Under the pieces are notes generated by a model, which was given only the letters and a program-made list of their open reading frames with translations, ran no database searches and had not been told where the DNA came from. Positions 53,391 through 61,956 of a stretch of 64,000 nucleotides of DNA are shown in pieces. Position 1 is the first letter of the stretch. Each line of letters opens with the position of its first letter. Source of the stretch: Sulfitobacter sp. SK012 (GTDB lineage Bacteria; Pseudomonadota; Alphaproteobacteria; Rhodobacterales; Rhodobacteraceae); the NCBI RefSeq assembly GCF_003352085.1, contig NZ_CP025804.1, forward strand, positions 3,596,001-3,660,000. The letters run 5' to 3'. The position numbers and the translations under genes are program-made.

Positions 53391-54744
53391 GAAGGTTGGC
53401 GGCGTATCTGGTTGATTTGTTGTTGCGAGACAGCAGCCCAACCGAAGGAGATACACCACCATGGAAACGACTAACATTGTTGATTTTTCGCGTCGAGACG
53501 GGATCACGGACGCGCTGACGGATTTATTGAGAACAGGAGCGCAGCAATTGATCGCAACAGCCGTTGAAGCTGAGCTTGAAAGCTATCTGTCTCAGTTTAC
53601 CACCGCGCGCACTGAGGCCGGTCATGCGACTGTTGTGCGCAATGGGCATCATCCCGAGCGCCCGTTCCAAACGGGCATCGGCCCCGTGAACGTGCGCATT
53701 CCCAAGGTTCGCTCAAAAAACGGCCAGCCCGTGACATTCCATTCGGCCCTGGTGCCACCGTACGTGCGCAGAACCAAAACGTTGGAAGCGGCCTTGCCAT
53801 GGCTGTATCTGAAGGGCATCTCCAGCGGTGAAATGGGCTCGGCTCTCAAGGTTCTTCTGGGCCCTGATGCGGCGGGATTGTCGGCAAATACGGTCTCACG
53901 GCTCAAGCGCGATTGGGCCAACGAATACGGCGAGTGGAGAAAGGCAGCGTTGGACGATGAGCCCTTGGTCTACATCTGGGCTGACGGTGTCCACAGCGGC
54001 CTTCGGGGCGAGGATGACAAGCTCTGCGCCCTTGTGATTGTGGGGGTAACAGCCCGTGGCAAGAAGCGGTTCTTGGCTATTGAGGACGGGGTGCGCGAGT
54101 CCACGCAGAGCTGGCGCGAGGCTCTCCTCAGCCTCAAAAGCCGGGGAATGAACGCCCCGAAACTTGCTATTGGAGATGGTGCCATGGGGTTCTGGGCCGC
54201 CATAGATGAAGTCTATCCTGAGACCCGTCATCAACGCTGTTGGCAACACAAAACTATGAATGTGCTCAACTGTTTGCCCAAGCTGTCTCAGCCAAAGGCC
54301 AAAGCTGCGATCCACAACATCTGGCAGGCTGAGACCAAAGATGATGCGGGCAAGGCCTTAGATTTGTTCATCAAAACCTACGAACCCAAATACCCCAAGG
54401 CGACGCTGTGCCTGCAAAAGGACCGCGAGGAACTCATGGCATTCTTCGACTTTCCAGCACAACACTGGCAAAGCATCCGCACCAGTAATCCAATTGAATC
54501 CGCCTTTGCCACGATCCGTCATCGCACCAAACGATCAAAGGGCTGCCTCTCACGCGCCGGCATGCTGCACATGATGTTCAAGCTGGGGCAATGCGCCGAG
54601 CAAAACTGGAGGAAACTACGCGGCTTTGACTACCTCGCCAAAGTCATCACCGGCGTCGCATTCAAAGACGGAATTGAAGCCACTGAAAACAGCCAGATCG
54701 CCGCATGACCAGAAACCCTTAAACACCAGATTTGACAATAACTC
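53358..54744 (+). mobile_element. Complete IS256-family insertion sequence with target duplication
   Basis: A 1387-base element with one transposase gene. Its ends are imperfect inverted repeats of about 33 bases (53358-53390 and 54712-54744), both starting GAG-TAT and sharing the exact core AATCTGGTGTTT. Directly outside, GAGGTTTGA occurs at 53349-53357 and again at 54745-54753, a perfect nine-base target duplication of the size expected for IS256. Ends, gene and duplication are all intact, so the insertion is recent and may still move. It landed between the AraC gene and the cation exporter gene and breaks no recognisable gene. Confidence 0.95.
53461..54708 (+). CDS. IS256-family transposase (Mutator type)
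   Basis: A 415-residue DDE transposase of normal length. The catalytic region includes the first Asp in VYIWADGVHSGL near residue 177, the second in KLAIGDGAMGFWAAIDEVYP near 241, the CWQHKTMNVLNCLPK motif (C-x2-H) just after, and the Glu in SNPIESAFATIRHRTKRSKG near 350. The N-terminal part has DALTDLLRTGAQQLIATAVEAELESYL, typical of the group. The ATG at 53461 has AAGGAG upstream. The frame is intact end to end, so the protein should be active. Confidence 0.97.
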   Translation: METTNIVDFSRRDGITDALTDLLRTGAQQLIATAVEAELESYLSQFTTARTEAGHATVVRNGHHPERPFQTGIGPVNVRIPKVRSKNGQPVTFHSALVPPYVRRTKTLEAALPWLYLKGISSGEMGSALKVLLGPDAAGLSANTVSRLKRDWANEYGEWRKAALDDEPLVYIWADGVHSGLRGEDDKLCALVIVGVTARGKKRFLAIEDGVRESTQSWREALLSLKSRGMNAPKLAIGDGAMGFWAAIDEVYPETRHQRCWQHKTMNVLNCLPKLSQPKAKAAIHNIWQAETKDDAGKALDLFIKTYEPKYPKATLCLQKDREELMAFFDFPAQHWQSIRTSNPIESAFATIRHRTKRSKGCLSRAGMLHMMFKLGQCAEQNWRKLRGFDYLAKVITGVAFKDGIEATENSQIAA

Positions 54745-54753
54745 GAGGTTTGA
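54712..54753. repeat. Right inverted repeat and right target duplication of the IS256 element
   Basis: The right inverted repeat contains AAACACCAGATT (54721-54732), the exact complement of the left core, and ends at 54744. GAGGTTTGA at 54745-54753 repeats the left target copy without a mismatch. Confidence 0.92.
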
Positions 54754-54806
54754 AGCCAATGCCCCTACTGAAATCCCTGAACTAGGACGAACCAGCCCGA
54801 TCTCCA

Positions 54807-55442
54807 TCACGCGTCCATAAGCTCGTGGTTCAGCATCACCTGCCGTTCTGCGAGGGATTGGCGCACGATTTGAAACGCAGATGACAGAAACAGTCCTGCC
54901 ATAATCGTCGCGACGATTAGGTCGGGCCAACCGCTTGCTGTGCCCCAGACACCAAAGGCTGCAAACATCACCGCAACGTTGCCGATGGCATCGTTTCGTG
55001 AACACAACCAAACCGAGCGCACGTTCGCATCGCCATCCTTGTAACGCACCAATAGCAACACGCTCGCCAAGTTGGCCAGCAGCGCAAGAAAACCAACCGC
55101 GCCCATGATCTTTGCCGTGGGGACACCGACATAGAAAACCTGATACACAGTCGATCCGAAAACCCAGAGACCCATCAAAAGCAGGCTGGCACCCTTGAAC
55201 AGCGCCGCATTGGTTCGGGCACGGATTGAGGCCCCGATGACCGCGAGGGAAATACCATAAGTGAGCGCATCGCCTGCAAAGTCGAGAGCGTCTGCTTGCA
55301 ATGCCTGGGACTGTGCCAAATGGCCGGCCGTCATCTCCACGACAAACATCGTCGCGTTGAGCACAATCACGATCCAAAGTCGCCTTTTGTAATCTTCTGA
55401 AACGCCATCAAACTTGGCGTCATGCCCGCAGCAACTACCCAT
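54807..55442 (-). CDS. Cation transporter of the CDF type, MerR-linked
   Basis: A 211-residue membrane protein with six helices beginning at WIVIVLNATMFVVEMTAGHLA (residue 21). It starts MGSCCGHDAKF, with two Cys and a His that may bind metal. In helix two the CDF metal site reads DALDFAGD (D-x3-D, as in the zinc exporter YiiP), while in helix five the usual H-x3-D is replaced by NDAIGN, so ion choice or coupling may differ. The cytosolic C-terminal domain of classical CDF proteins is missing. ATG at 55442 with AGGGGG upstream. It is divergent from a MerR gene; the shared promoter has MerR features, so it is probably a metal-induced exporter. Confidence 0.83.
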   Translation of the reverse strand: MGSCCGHDAKFDGVSEDYKRRLWIVIVLNATMFVVEMTAGHLAQSQALQADALDFAGDALTYGISLAVIGASIRARTNAALFKGASLLLMGLWVFGSTVYQVFYVGVPTAKIMGAVGFLALLANLASVLLLVRYKDGDANVRSVWLCSRNDAIGNVAVMFAAFGVWGTASGWPDLIVATIMAGLFLSSAFQIVRQSLAERQVMLNHELMDA

Positions 55443-55473
55443 GGAGAACCCCCTTTTATCTCTGGTTACCCTT

Positions 55474-55504
55474 AGTGTAATGTCTCTAGTAACTAGAGGT
55501 TCAA
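55474..55504 (-). promoter_or_regulatory. MerR-type promoter of the cation transporter, 19-bp spacer
   Basis: On the minus strand -35 TTGAAC (55504-55499) and -10 TACACT (55479-55474) are separated by 19 bases, two more than normal. The spacer holds the perfect dyad CTCTAG-TTA-CTAGAG (55484-55498). An over-long spacer centred on a dyad is the hallmark of MerR-activated promoters (ZntR, CadR, CueR). Confidence 0.87.
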
Positions 55505-55515
55505 GGGGTTTGTTC

Positions 55516-55944
55516 ATGTTTTCCATCGGCGAGCTTTCAAAGCGTACAAAGGTCAAAATCCCGACGATCCGCTACTATGAAGAAATGGGGTTATTGGTTG
55601 AACCTGAACGCACAGAAGGCAACCAGAGGCGCTACGACCAAGTTGGACTGGAGCGTCTCAGCTTCATTCGCCATGCCCGCGACCTGGGGTTCTCGATAGA
55701 ATCGATCTCCTCCTTGATTGAACTACAAGAACATCCAGATCGGTCATGCGAAGCGGCGACGGATATCGCCTCGTCGCAACTTGCGGACGTTCGCGCAAAG
55801 ATCGCTCGGCTCAAAGCACTGGAAAAAGAACTTGGTCGGATATCGAAGGGCTGCGACGGTAGTGGCGTTTCCGAGGACTGCTATGTTTTAGCGTCCCTGG
55901 CTGACCATCGTTTATGCACTCGAAACCATGTGCGAGACAGTTAG
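55516..55944 (+). CDS. MerR family metal-responsive regulator
   Basis: A 142-residue regulator. The N-terminal MerR helix-turn-helix is SIGELSKRTKVKIPTIRYYEEMGLL followed by RRYDQVGLERLSFIRHARDLGFSIESIS. A long dimerisation helix runs to about residue 115. Metal-binding cysteines are in RSCEAATD near residue 77 and in KGCDGSGVSEDCYVLA near 115-122 with a late HRLC, the ZntR/CadR arrangement. ATG at 55516 with AAGGGG upstream. It shares the intergenic region with the CDF-type transporter and should twist the 19-bp-spacer promoter into an active form when metal binds. Confidence 0.92.
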   Translation: MFSIGELSKRTKVKIPTIRYYEEMGLLVEPERTEGNQRRYDQVGLERLSFIRHARDLGFSIESISSLIELQEHPDRSCEAATDIASSQLADVRAKIARLKALEKELGRISKGCDGSGVSEDCYVLASLADHRLCTRNHVRDS

Positions 55945-56251
55945 CCAAATTTGCTTAAGCGCCTTTGGACTCGAAGGTTGCCCGCACGATGTGAATTCGA
56001 ACATTGCACAGCCAAGGTTCACATCAGTTGCAAGCATGATTTAATCAACTTTCCGAACCTCCCACTCCAACGTAAGAACTGCCAGGAACATCCGCGCGGA
56101 AATTTTTTCCTCTCGATATCGAGCGTTGGAGCAGCACCGCCCGTTGAAACCTAAAGGTGTCACACCTAAGTTCACTGCTCCGCACAGTGTCTAAATCGCG
56201 CGGAATTCAATCTAGCAACAAAACGGGCTGAAACCCCAGCGAGAGCGCATC

Positions 56252-57007
56252 ATGGCAAGCATCGATCTTCCAAAATTCCCAACGCGCCATGGTTACATGA
56301 GCGAAAAAATTCAGCGGGATTACATCGCATCGGCGGTCGCAAAAGGTTTGTTGCCAGCCGAAGCCCATCGGATGCCTGAAATCGTCTCCCTGACCGCGCC
56401 AAGTGATGCGTCAAAACCCATTCAGTTTTGGCAGCTCTACTCCGTTTTGGGCCAAGACCCGATCGTTCGGATTGTTCAAAACTTCTACGAGCGCGTTTTT
56501 GCGGATGAAGCTTGGTTCACTTCCGTCTTTGAGCGGGTTGGTGGGATTGGACATCACATCAACACCCAAGCATCTATGTGGGTCGACGTGATGGGCGGCG
56601 GGCCGTATTATCATGGAGCAGAGTTCAGGCTGAACTTCCACCACACCCACAACGCAATGCAGTTGATGAACGATAAGGGCGCGGAGCGGTGGACCAGTCT
56701 GATGCTGGAAACGCTTGATGCATCTTCGGATTTAATGACAGATGATCCGCGTGTACGGACAAGCATCAACACGTTTCTTGCCCATTTTGTGGCCAAGTAT
56801 GCGGATGATTTTGCGTTTGAGAACCGAAGTTTCTTTGGTGAAACCAATGGGCCGTTACAGCGGAAGATCAACATCATGAAAATGACGGAACTAGCCATAG
56901 AGGCGATGACCGAGGATGAGCTCGACATGGCTCTGGCTGAGCTTGGTGTGGATGCCTCCAAATACGATGGGAAAGCAGCCAAGGTCAGCAAGGCCTTGAT
57001 GATGTGA
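56252..57007 (+). CDS. Truncated-haemoglobin-like protein with extensions
   Basis: A 251-residue protein with a globin core at about residues 58-150: FWQLYSVLGQDPIVRIVQNFYERVFADEAWFTSVFERVGGIGHH, MWVDVMGGGPYYHGAEFRLNFHHTHNAMQLMNDKGAERW. The VGGIGHH, GGGPYY and HHTHNAMQLM elements recall group II truncated globins, with His in the HTHNAM helix as proximal ligand. N- and C-terminal extensions of about 55 and 90 residues (the latter DELDMALAELGVDASKYDG) are unusual. Likely O2, NO or peroxide chemistry in the cytosol. It stands alone, with 307 gene-free bases before it. Confidence 0.78.
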   Translation: MASIDLPKFPTRHGYMSEKIQRDYIASAVAKGLLPAEAHRMPEIVSLTAPSDASKPIQFWQLYSVLGQDPIVRIVQNFYERVFADEAWFTSVFERVGGIGHHINTQASMWVDVMGGGPYYHGAEFRLNFHHTHNAMQLMNDKGAERWTSLMLETLDASSDLMTDDPRVRTSINTFLAHFVAKYADDFAFENRSFFGETNGPLQRKINIMKMTELAIEAMTEDELDMALAELGVDASKYDGKAAKVSKALMM

Positions 57008-57041
57008 CCTTTTGCAAGGTTGTTCGAGGAACTCTTAGTAA

Positions 57042-57081
57042 CGCCCTGCCCGAACTGTAACTCCACAATTCAGGCAGGGCG
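57042..57081. terminator. Hairpin between convergent genes, probable bidirectional terminator
   Basis: CGCCCTGCC (57042-57050) and GGCAGGGCG (57073-57081) pair perfectly over nine positions, with an inner GAA/TTC extension and a loop of about 16 bases. It lies between the stops of the globin gene (57007) and the convergent DUF1993 gene (57086). The flanks are only mildly T-rich. Confidence 0.6.
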
Positions 57082-57085
57082 CATA

Positions 57086-57577
57086 TTAGTTCGCGCCGAG
57101 GAAATCGCGCTTCCCGATTTCCACACCGTTGTGACGTAGAATATTGTAGGCTGTCGTCATGTGAAAATGGAAGTTCGGCACAGCAAATCCAGTAAAATAT
57201 GCAGATCCGGTGAAGGTCCGTTCTTCTGGGCCAAACTTCATGACCACATCACGTTGCTCAGCGCCCTCAAACGCAGCATCTGGAACAGACTCCATGAACG
57301 CAATCGTCTTAGCAATACGGGCCTGAAGCTCTTCGAATGTGGTTTCGTTGTCCTCAAAGCTAGGATTGTTAGTTTGGGACAACCGCGCCGCCAATCCTTT
57401 TGCAGTGTCGCAAGTGACCAGAACGTTGCGGGTGAAAGTCATCATATCGGGAAAGAGCCGAGATGTTAGCAAGGCATTAGGGTCAATTTTGCGATCGTCG
57501 CAATGCGTTTCCGCCTTTGCTAGAATAGCAGAAAGGCTGCGCAGAGCGTGGGCATAGCTTGGGACAGGATTTTGCAT
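57086..57577 (-). CDS. DUF1993 family protein
   Basis: A 163-residue protein of the DinB-like DUF1993 family: YAHALRSLSAILAKAETHCDDRKIDPNALLTSRLFPDMMTFTRNVLVTCDTAKGLAARLS at the N-terminus, then TFEELQARIAKTIAFMESVPDAAFEGAEQRDV and the C-terminal YFTGFAVPNFHFHMTTAYNILRHNGVEIGKRDFLG. The His residues in NFHFHMTTAY and AETHCDD are possible metal ligands in a four-helix bundle. Function unknown. AAGGA upstream supports a start at ATG 57577 (a GTG directly before it is possible). Confidence 0.88.
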   Translation of the reverse strand: MQNPVPSYAHALRSLSAILAKAETHCDDRKIDPNALLTSRLFPDMMTFTRNVLVTCDTAKGLAARLSQTNNPSFEDNETTFEELQARIAKTIAFMESVPDAAFEGAEQRDVVMKFGPEERTFTGSAYFTGFAVPNFHFHMTTAYNILRHNGVEIGKRDFLGAN

Positions 57578-57881
57578 CACGAGGTTCCTTTTGGGTGTCA
57601 GCTTGAACAAACAGAGGTGCCAAGAAGCCGAACGTTTGGACTCCACCAATATCTACAAATTTCGCCGCAGCAAGCTCAAGGAGTACGGCGGGCTTACGGG
57701 GTGCCTAGGGTTGCGTCGAAGCAGCGTCACGAAGATCTTCAAAACCTGCTGCGCTTTATCATAAGATTTTGGAACAGCTCAACAATTTGCTTTGACCTGA
57801 GCAGAACAGGAGGCGTCAATAACGGCCATTTGTGTAACGTTGCCCCATGATGAAAATGACCATTTTTCCTTTTCGGTGTAA

Positions 57882-58610
57882 GAGATTAGTCAAGAATATG
57901 ATGAAGGGCGCGGCGTTGCTTGCGAATTGGTTCCAAACTTGGTCTCTCCTCTTGAGGTCGGCCCCTTCATAGTAAGTATGTATCACACCACCAGTGTACC
58001 GGGCAGCGACAGGGTGGTTCAGGTTCAATGGCCAGCGGGAATTAAGGTTCCGATTTCTAGTGTGCAATCTGGAAGAGCTGATAGGGCCGAGAGTGGGATG
58101 AGCCTTATTACCCCCGGTGGTACGGTCTCCATCCTGAATGAAAGTGGCAAATGGGATCAGGTCACTTTCCCAAAATTTTCGATTTTCGTCGGTGTCGACG
58201 TTGATCTCAACCCGCTCCACGCACGCCTCGCGCTCGTTGGGGGAATGCCAAGATCAGATGTGCTTTTTGATAGCGGATTAGGGCACACATACCATTCCTC
58301 GGATGGCTTCAATACATTTCCGGACTAAGATCATGGCGAATGGAAGAGGCTTCCTTACCCCGATGAAACTGGGGTCGCGTATGACAGGGACACGTTTTTG
58401 CGTGGTACGTCAGAAGTTAACGGTGTCGAAGCAATACTTAGCCGTCAACGATGGCCAGATGGGCCCATCGAATACTCACAGCGCAAATTACTCAACAAGC
58501 TTGAACCGACTTTTTATACCAACAGGTTTGATGGCAGGCACCTCGCTGACCATCCAGTGACCGAATATGTCACGGATAAACTTTTGTATTGCACCAAGGG
58601 GGAATTTTAA
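57882..58610 (+). pseudogene. Unidentified gene interrupted by one in-frame TAA
   Basis: One plus-strand frame runs from a stop at 57879 to 58610 with a single TAA at 58326-58328. Both halves look like protein: ...VGPFIVSMYHTTSVPGSDRV and FSIFVGVDVDLNPLHARLAL before the stop, then EWKRLPYPDETGVAYDRDTF and RWPDGPIEYSQRKLLNKLEP after it, giving about 240 residues. No good start codon with a ribosome site is seen at the left end, although an ATG-ATG at 57847 in another frame may be the old start after a frameshift. I do not recognise the family. Decay or stop read-through or a sequencing error are the options. Confidence 0.5.
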
Positions 58611-59221
58611 GATGGTTTTAGATATCACACAGCAGGATATTGGTATCCTTCGTGGGCATGTTGGAAGCACCTCTGCAAACCAAGCGCATCATTGACCATG
58701 GGCACGACTTCCTGAACCTCGTTACTTGTTGCGTATACGAAGAAGTTGCGAACGGTGAACCCTCGCGAAACAACGATTTCACCTTTCGATGGTCAAGCAC
58801 GCAGCGCACTTTGCCTCGCTGGATTGGCCGATCTATTCGAAATTCCGGCGAGAAAAGCTCGCCTCAACCACTGTAAATTTCCTGCAAGGGTTTTGCGCGA
58901 AACGCGGTTCGACTTCTGGTTCATGCTCTGGCTCACAAAGATTGGCGCAAGGCACGCCTGGCATGCCCGCAGCACCAGTTAACCTATGACGGCTGTTGCG
59001 ATAAAAGCTGAACGAATGTGGGCCGGAAAATCCACCCAAACGGGGGTCGGTCAGACGCTTAGCTAGATTGCCCCGACTGCAGAGATCAGGTTTCGCGCAG
59101 ATACCCAAAGCACAACTCTGCGTTACCAACAGGGTTGATAGGAACGCGAAACAGCGGCAACATGCAGGGGATGACATTTCAATTGGGGAGTGTCGGCTAA
59201 AATAAGTATGGGGAGAAAATA
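58611..59221. other. Decayed stretch ahead of the sulfatase gene
   Basis: An ATG at 58612 with GGGGGAATT upstream opens a short frame, MVLDITQQDIGILRGHVGST..., that stops after 27 codons; protein-like pieces continue in other frames (HDFLNLVTCCVYEEVANGEP; FASLDWPIYSKFRREKLAST) up to about 58990. This looks like a second gene broken by frameshifts, once in operon with the interrupted gene before it. From 59000 to 59221 nothing is seen apart from the sulfatase leader. Confidence 0.45.
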
Positions 59222-60778
59222 GTGAATTTTACATCTCACTTTCAAAAAGGGTGTCGAAGCCTAGCATTGGCAACGATTGCTGGGCTTGGCCTAACGTCGT
59301 TTGCTTTTGCTCAGTCCAGTCAACCAAACGTCGTCGTTATTTGGGGCGATGACATTGGTATGTGGAATGTCAGCGCTTACAATCAGGGTATGATGGGATA
59401 CGAAACGCCCAACATCGACCGTATTGCCAGTGAGGGTATGCTGTTTACCCATGGCTATGGCGAACAATCTTGCACCGCTGGACGCGCGTCATTTGTCACC
59501 GGCCAGTCAGGCTTTCGCACTGGATTGCTAAAGGTCGGTCTTCCGGGTGCCAAAGAAGGCATGAGCCCCCTAGACCCCACCATCGCCGAATACATGAAAT
59601 CCAAGGGGTACATGACCGGACAATATGGGAAAAACCATCTGGGCGATCTGGATGAAATGCTTCCTACCAATCACGGTTTCGATGAATTCTTTGGCAATCT
59701 CTATCACCTCAACGCTGAAGAAGAGCCGGAAAACGTCGACTATCCTAAAGACCCGGAATTCCGTAAGAACTTTGGTCCGCGTGGCGTCATCAGATCCAAT
59801 GCGGATGGCACAATTGAAGACACCGGTCCGCTCACCAAGAAACGTATGGAGACCATCGACGAAGAAGTTACGGCGGGCGCTCTCGATTTCATGGATCGCG
59901 CGGCCGAACAGGAAAAGCCGTTTTTCCTATGGTACAACTCCACTCGGATGCACATCAACACGCACCTGAAACCTGAAAGTGAGGGTGTTACAGGCCTCGG
60001 AGTTTATCCCGATGGAATGGTTGAGCATGACGGTATGGTTGGCGAACTGCTCGATAAACTGGAAGAGCTAGGGATCGCAGACAACACGGTTGTCATGTAT
60101 TCCACCGACAATGGTGCTGAAGTCTTCAGCTGGCCCGATGGCGGCACAACACCGTTTAAGGGTGAAAAGAACGACAACTGGGAAGGCGGATATCGCGTTC
60201 CGATGATGATCAAATGGCCGGGCGTAATTGAGCCGGGTCGCAAGTCAAGCCAGATCATCAGCCACCTCGACTGGTTCCCAACGTTCATGTCCGCACTTGG
60301 CGATACCGATATGAAAGAACGGATGCTGACCGAGGCCCCGTTCGGTGAAGAAAACGAGCCAGTTCATTTGGATGGCTATGACTTCATGCCCTATTTCCGA
60401 GGCGAAACTGAAGAAGGACCACGTAAAGAATTCTTCTACTTCTCGGATGGTGGCGACCTTGTGAACCTACGGTATGGTCGTTGGAAAGTGGTATTTGCTG
60501 AACAGCGCGCAGAAGGCTTTGACGTTTGGGAAGAACCATTCACGTTTCTTCGCCTCCCAAAGATCATTGACCTTTATAGCGACCCGTTTGAGCGTGCCCA
60601 AGACGAAGCTCCTGGCTATACTCAGTGGCGCTTTGACCGGCTCTACCTGCTGGTCCCGGCTCAAGCGTTTGTCGGCCAGTTCTTGTCAACTTTCGTAGAC
60701 TACCCGCCACGTTCCAAGGCGGCCAGCTTCGGGATTGATCAGGTGCTTGAAGGTTTGCAGCGCAGTCAAGGCGGCTGA
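59222..60778 (+). CDS. Type I sulfatase (arylsulfatase family), exported
   Basis: A 518-residue alkaline-phosphatase-superfamily hydrolase. A signal peptide (CRSLALATIAGLGLTSFAFA, residues 11-30) precedes NVVVIWGDDIGMWNVSAYN with the metal-binding Asp pair. The catalytic motif is Cys84-Thr-Ala-Gly-Arg in EQSCTAGRASFVTGQ, fitting the C-x-[AP]-x-R rule for conversion to formylglycine. Further metal ligands are in VMYSTDNGAEVFSW near residue 295. The start is GTG at 59222 with GGGGAG nine bases upstream. A formylglycine-generating enzyme must be supplied from elsewhere, as no gene for it is in the window. A terminator follows 29 bases after the stop. It releases sulfate from an aryl or carbohydrate ester. 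Confidence 0.92.
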   Translation: MNFTSHFQKGCRSLALATIAGLGLTSFAFAQSSQPNVVVIWGDDIGMWNVSAYNQGMMGYETPNIDRIASEGMLFTHGYGEQSCTAGRASFVTGQSGFRTGLLKVGLPGAKEGMSPLDPTIAEYMKSKGYMTGQYGKNHLGDLDEMLPTNHGFDEFFGNLYHLNAEEEPENVDYPKDPEFRKNFGPRGVIRSNADGTIEDTGPLTKKRMETIDEEVTAGALDFMDRAAEQEKPFFLWYNSTRMHINTHLKPESEGVTGLGVYPDGMVEHDGMVGELLDKLEELGIADNTVVMYSTDNGAEVFSWPDGGTTPFKGEKNDNWEGGYRVPMMIKWPGVIEPGRKSSQIISHLDWFPTFMSALGDTDMKERMLTEAPFGEENEPVHLDGYDFMPYFRGETEEGPRKEFFYFSDGGDLVNLRYGRWKVVFAEQRAEGFDVWEEPFTFLRLPKIIDLYSDPFERAQDEAPGYTQWRFDRLYLLVPAQAFVGQFLSTFVDYPPRSKAASFGIDQVLEGLQRSQGG

Positions 60779-60806
60779 CCTTTAACTACTGCTCAAGTTG
60801 ATCGTA

Positions 60807-60834
60807 GGGTGTCCTTTTTGAGGGCACCCTTTTT
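60807..60834 (+). terminator. Rho-independent terminator of the sulfatase gene
   Basis: GGGTGTCC and GGGCACCC form an eight-pair stem (one G-T pair) around TTTTTGA, followed directly by TTTTT. Placed 29 bases after the sulfatase stop. Confidence 0.88.
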
Positions 60835-61956
60835 CGGAGCGCTGTCGATTGCGCTCATCGTGCAGAGCACTGACTACAAATGAAATCTGAGAACTGTCCG
60901 TCTTTCGTATTCGTCACTGCATGACGAGATTTACGGCATCAAAGGTTTTTGGCGACCCTTCTCTTCATCCGCAAGAGACTAGGTACCATGGTTGTTAGTC
61001 GTACCATTCCAACAGCGCAGTGATTTCCGAGGGGTGCCCGAGCTGCAAGGACGGAGCTACGGTCCACGGTGCCAAATCGACATTCAATTGGCTGCGGACG
61101 ACGCGCATTCTATAATAGTTCAGGGTTTCGACCCAGAATACGATTGCACAGAACTCGTACAGCAGATGTCTTGAGATGGATCAGGTAGCCGCCATTTTTT
61201 CATTTCCCTTTTGTTAGTAGCAATATCGCCCACAAGCTACAGTGGGGAACTGGGAACAAATTGACCCAACAAGAATTGCGTGCACTTCAGCCAGAGACCG
61301 GCAAGAAAATCTATCCGGTTTCCCAATCTTCGTATGATTGGCGACTTGAGATGTCACAACCCGTTGAAGTGTCTGTTCCAGACAACGCCACATAGAATCT
61401 CCAAACCAGACAGTCGCTGCAACGTAGAAAACGGAAGCACTGGCTCTGAGCTGCCGTTCGTTGAGCGGACCGTCTGAGCCCTCTTTCAGCTTGCCGCCGC
61501 AGGCTGCCAATCGGTCAACCAAGCAATCAAACCCGGAAACATCTGGCACTATCTTTGGGACTTGAAGAGAGGATCTCCGATCGTGTGCGTAAACAGGCGA
61601 GACGCGATGTTTTCTTCACGCGACGCAAGACCCGTTGTTTAAAAGTAGTGTTTGCCTCGGATGGATACACCAACAACCAGGCCCGGAATGTTGTAGTCCG
61701 CGACTGCAGATGAGACGCTGTGTTCAGCTAGGGCAGGAATTTCGCCGTGTCTGCAGCGTGTTAGGTGATGAAAGCGGTAGAAATGTCGCGAATCTGAGCA
61801 TATTCATTTCGACCACAGTTCCTTGATCAGCGTTTGAGCTTTCGAAGCATTACCAAAATGCGCCAAGATACTCAGACCAGAAATGTTGGTTCATTGAACC
61901 AAAAAACCCTTCCCACTGTGCATCCGTTAAGCTGAATATTTATTTGATCCGATGGA
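60835..61956. other. 1.1 kb without a convincing gene
   Basis: No frame here has both a ribosome site and a recognisable product. A minus-strand open frame at 61214-61549 (containing VSGFDCLVDRLAACGGKLKE) and a plus-strand one at 60992-61174 (ending DDAHSIIVQGFDPEYDCTEL) have some protein-like character and could be remnants, but I cannot name a family. Confidence 0.55.

Noticed and set aside
54616..55377. 253-codon minus-strand open frame across the transposase end and exporter gene
   Set aside because: It overlaps two well-supported genes in another frame, is rich in Cys and Arg and shows no family pattern; it is a shadow.
61214..61549. Minus-strand frame of 111 codons considered as a transposase remnant
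   Set aside because: No transposase motif or inverted repeat could be identified, so it was left as an unassigned stretch.
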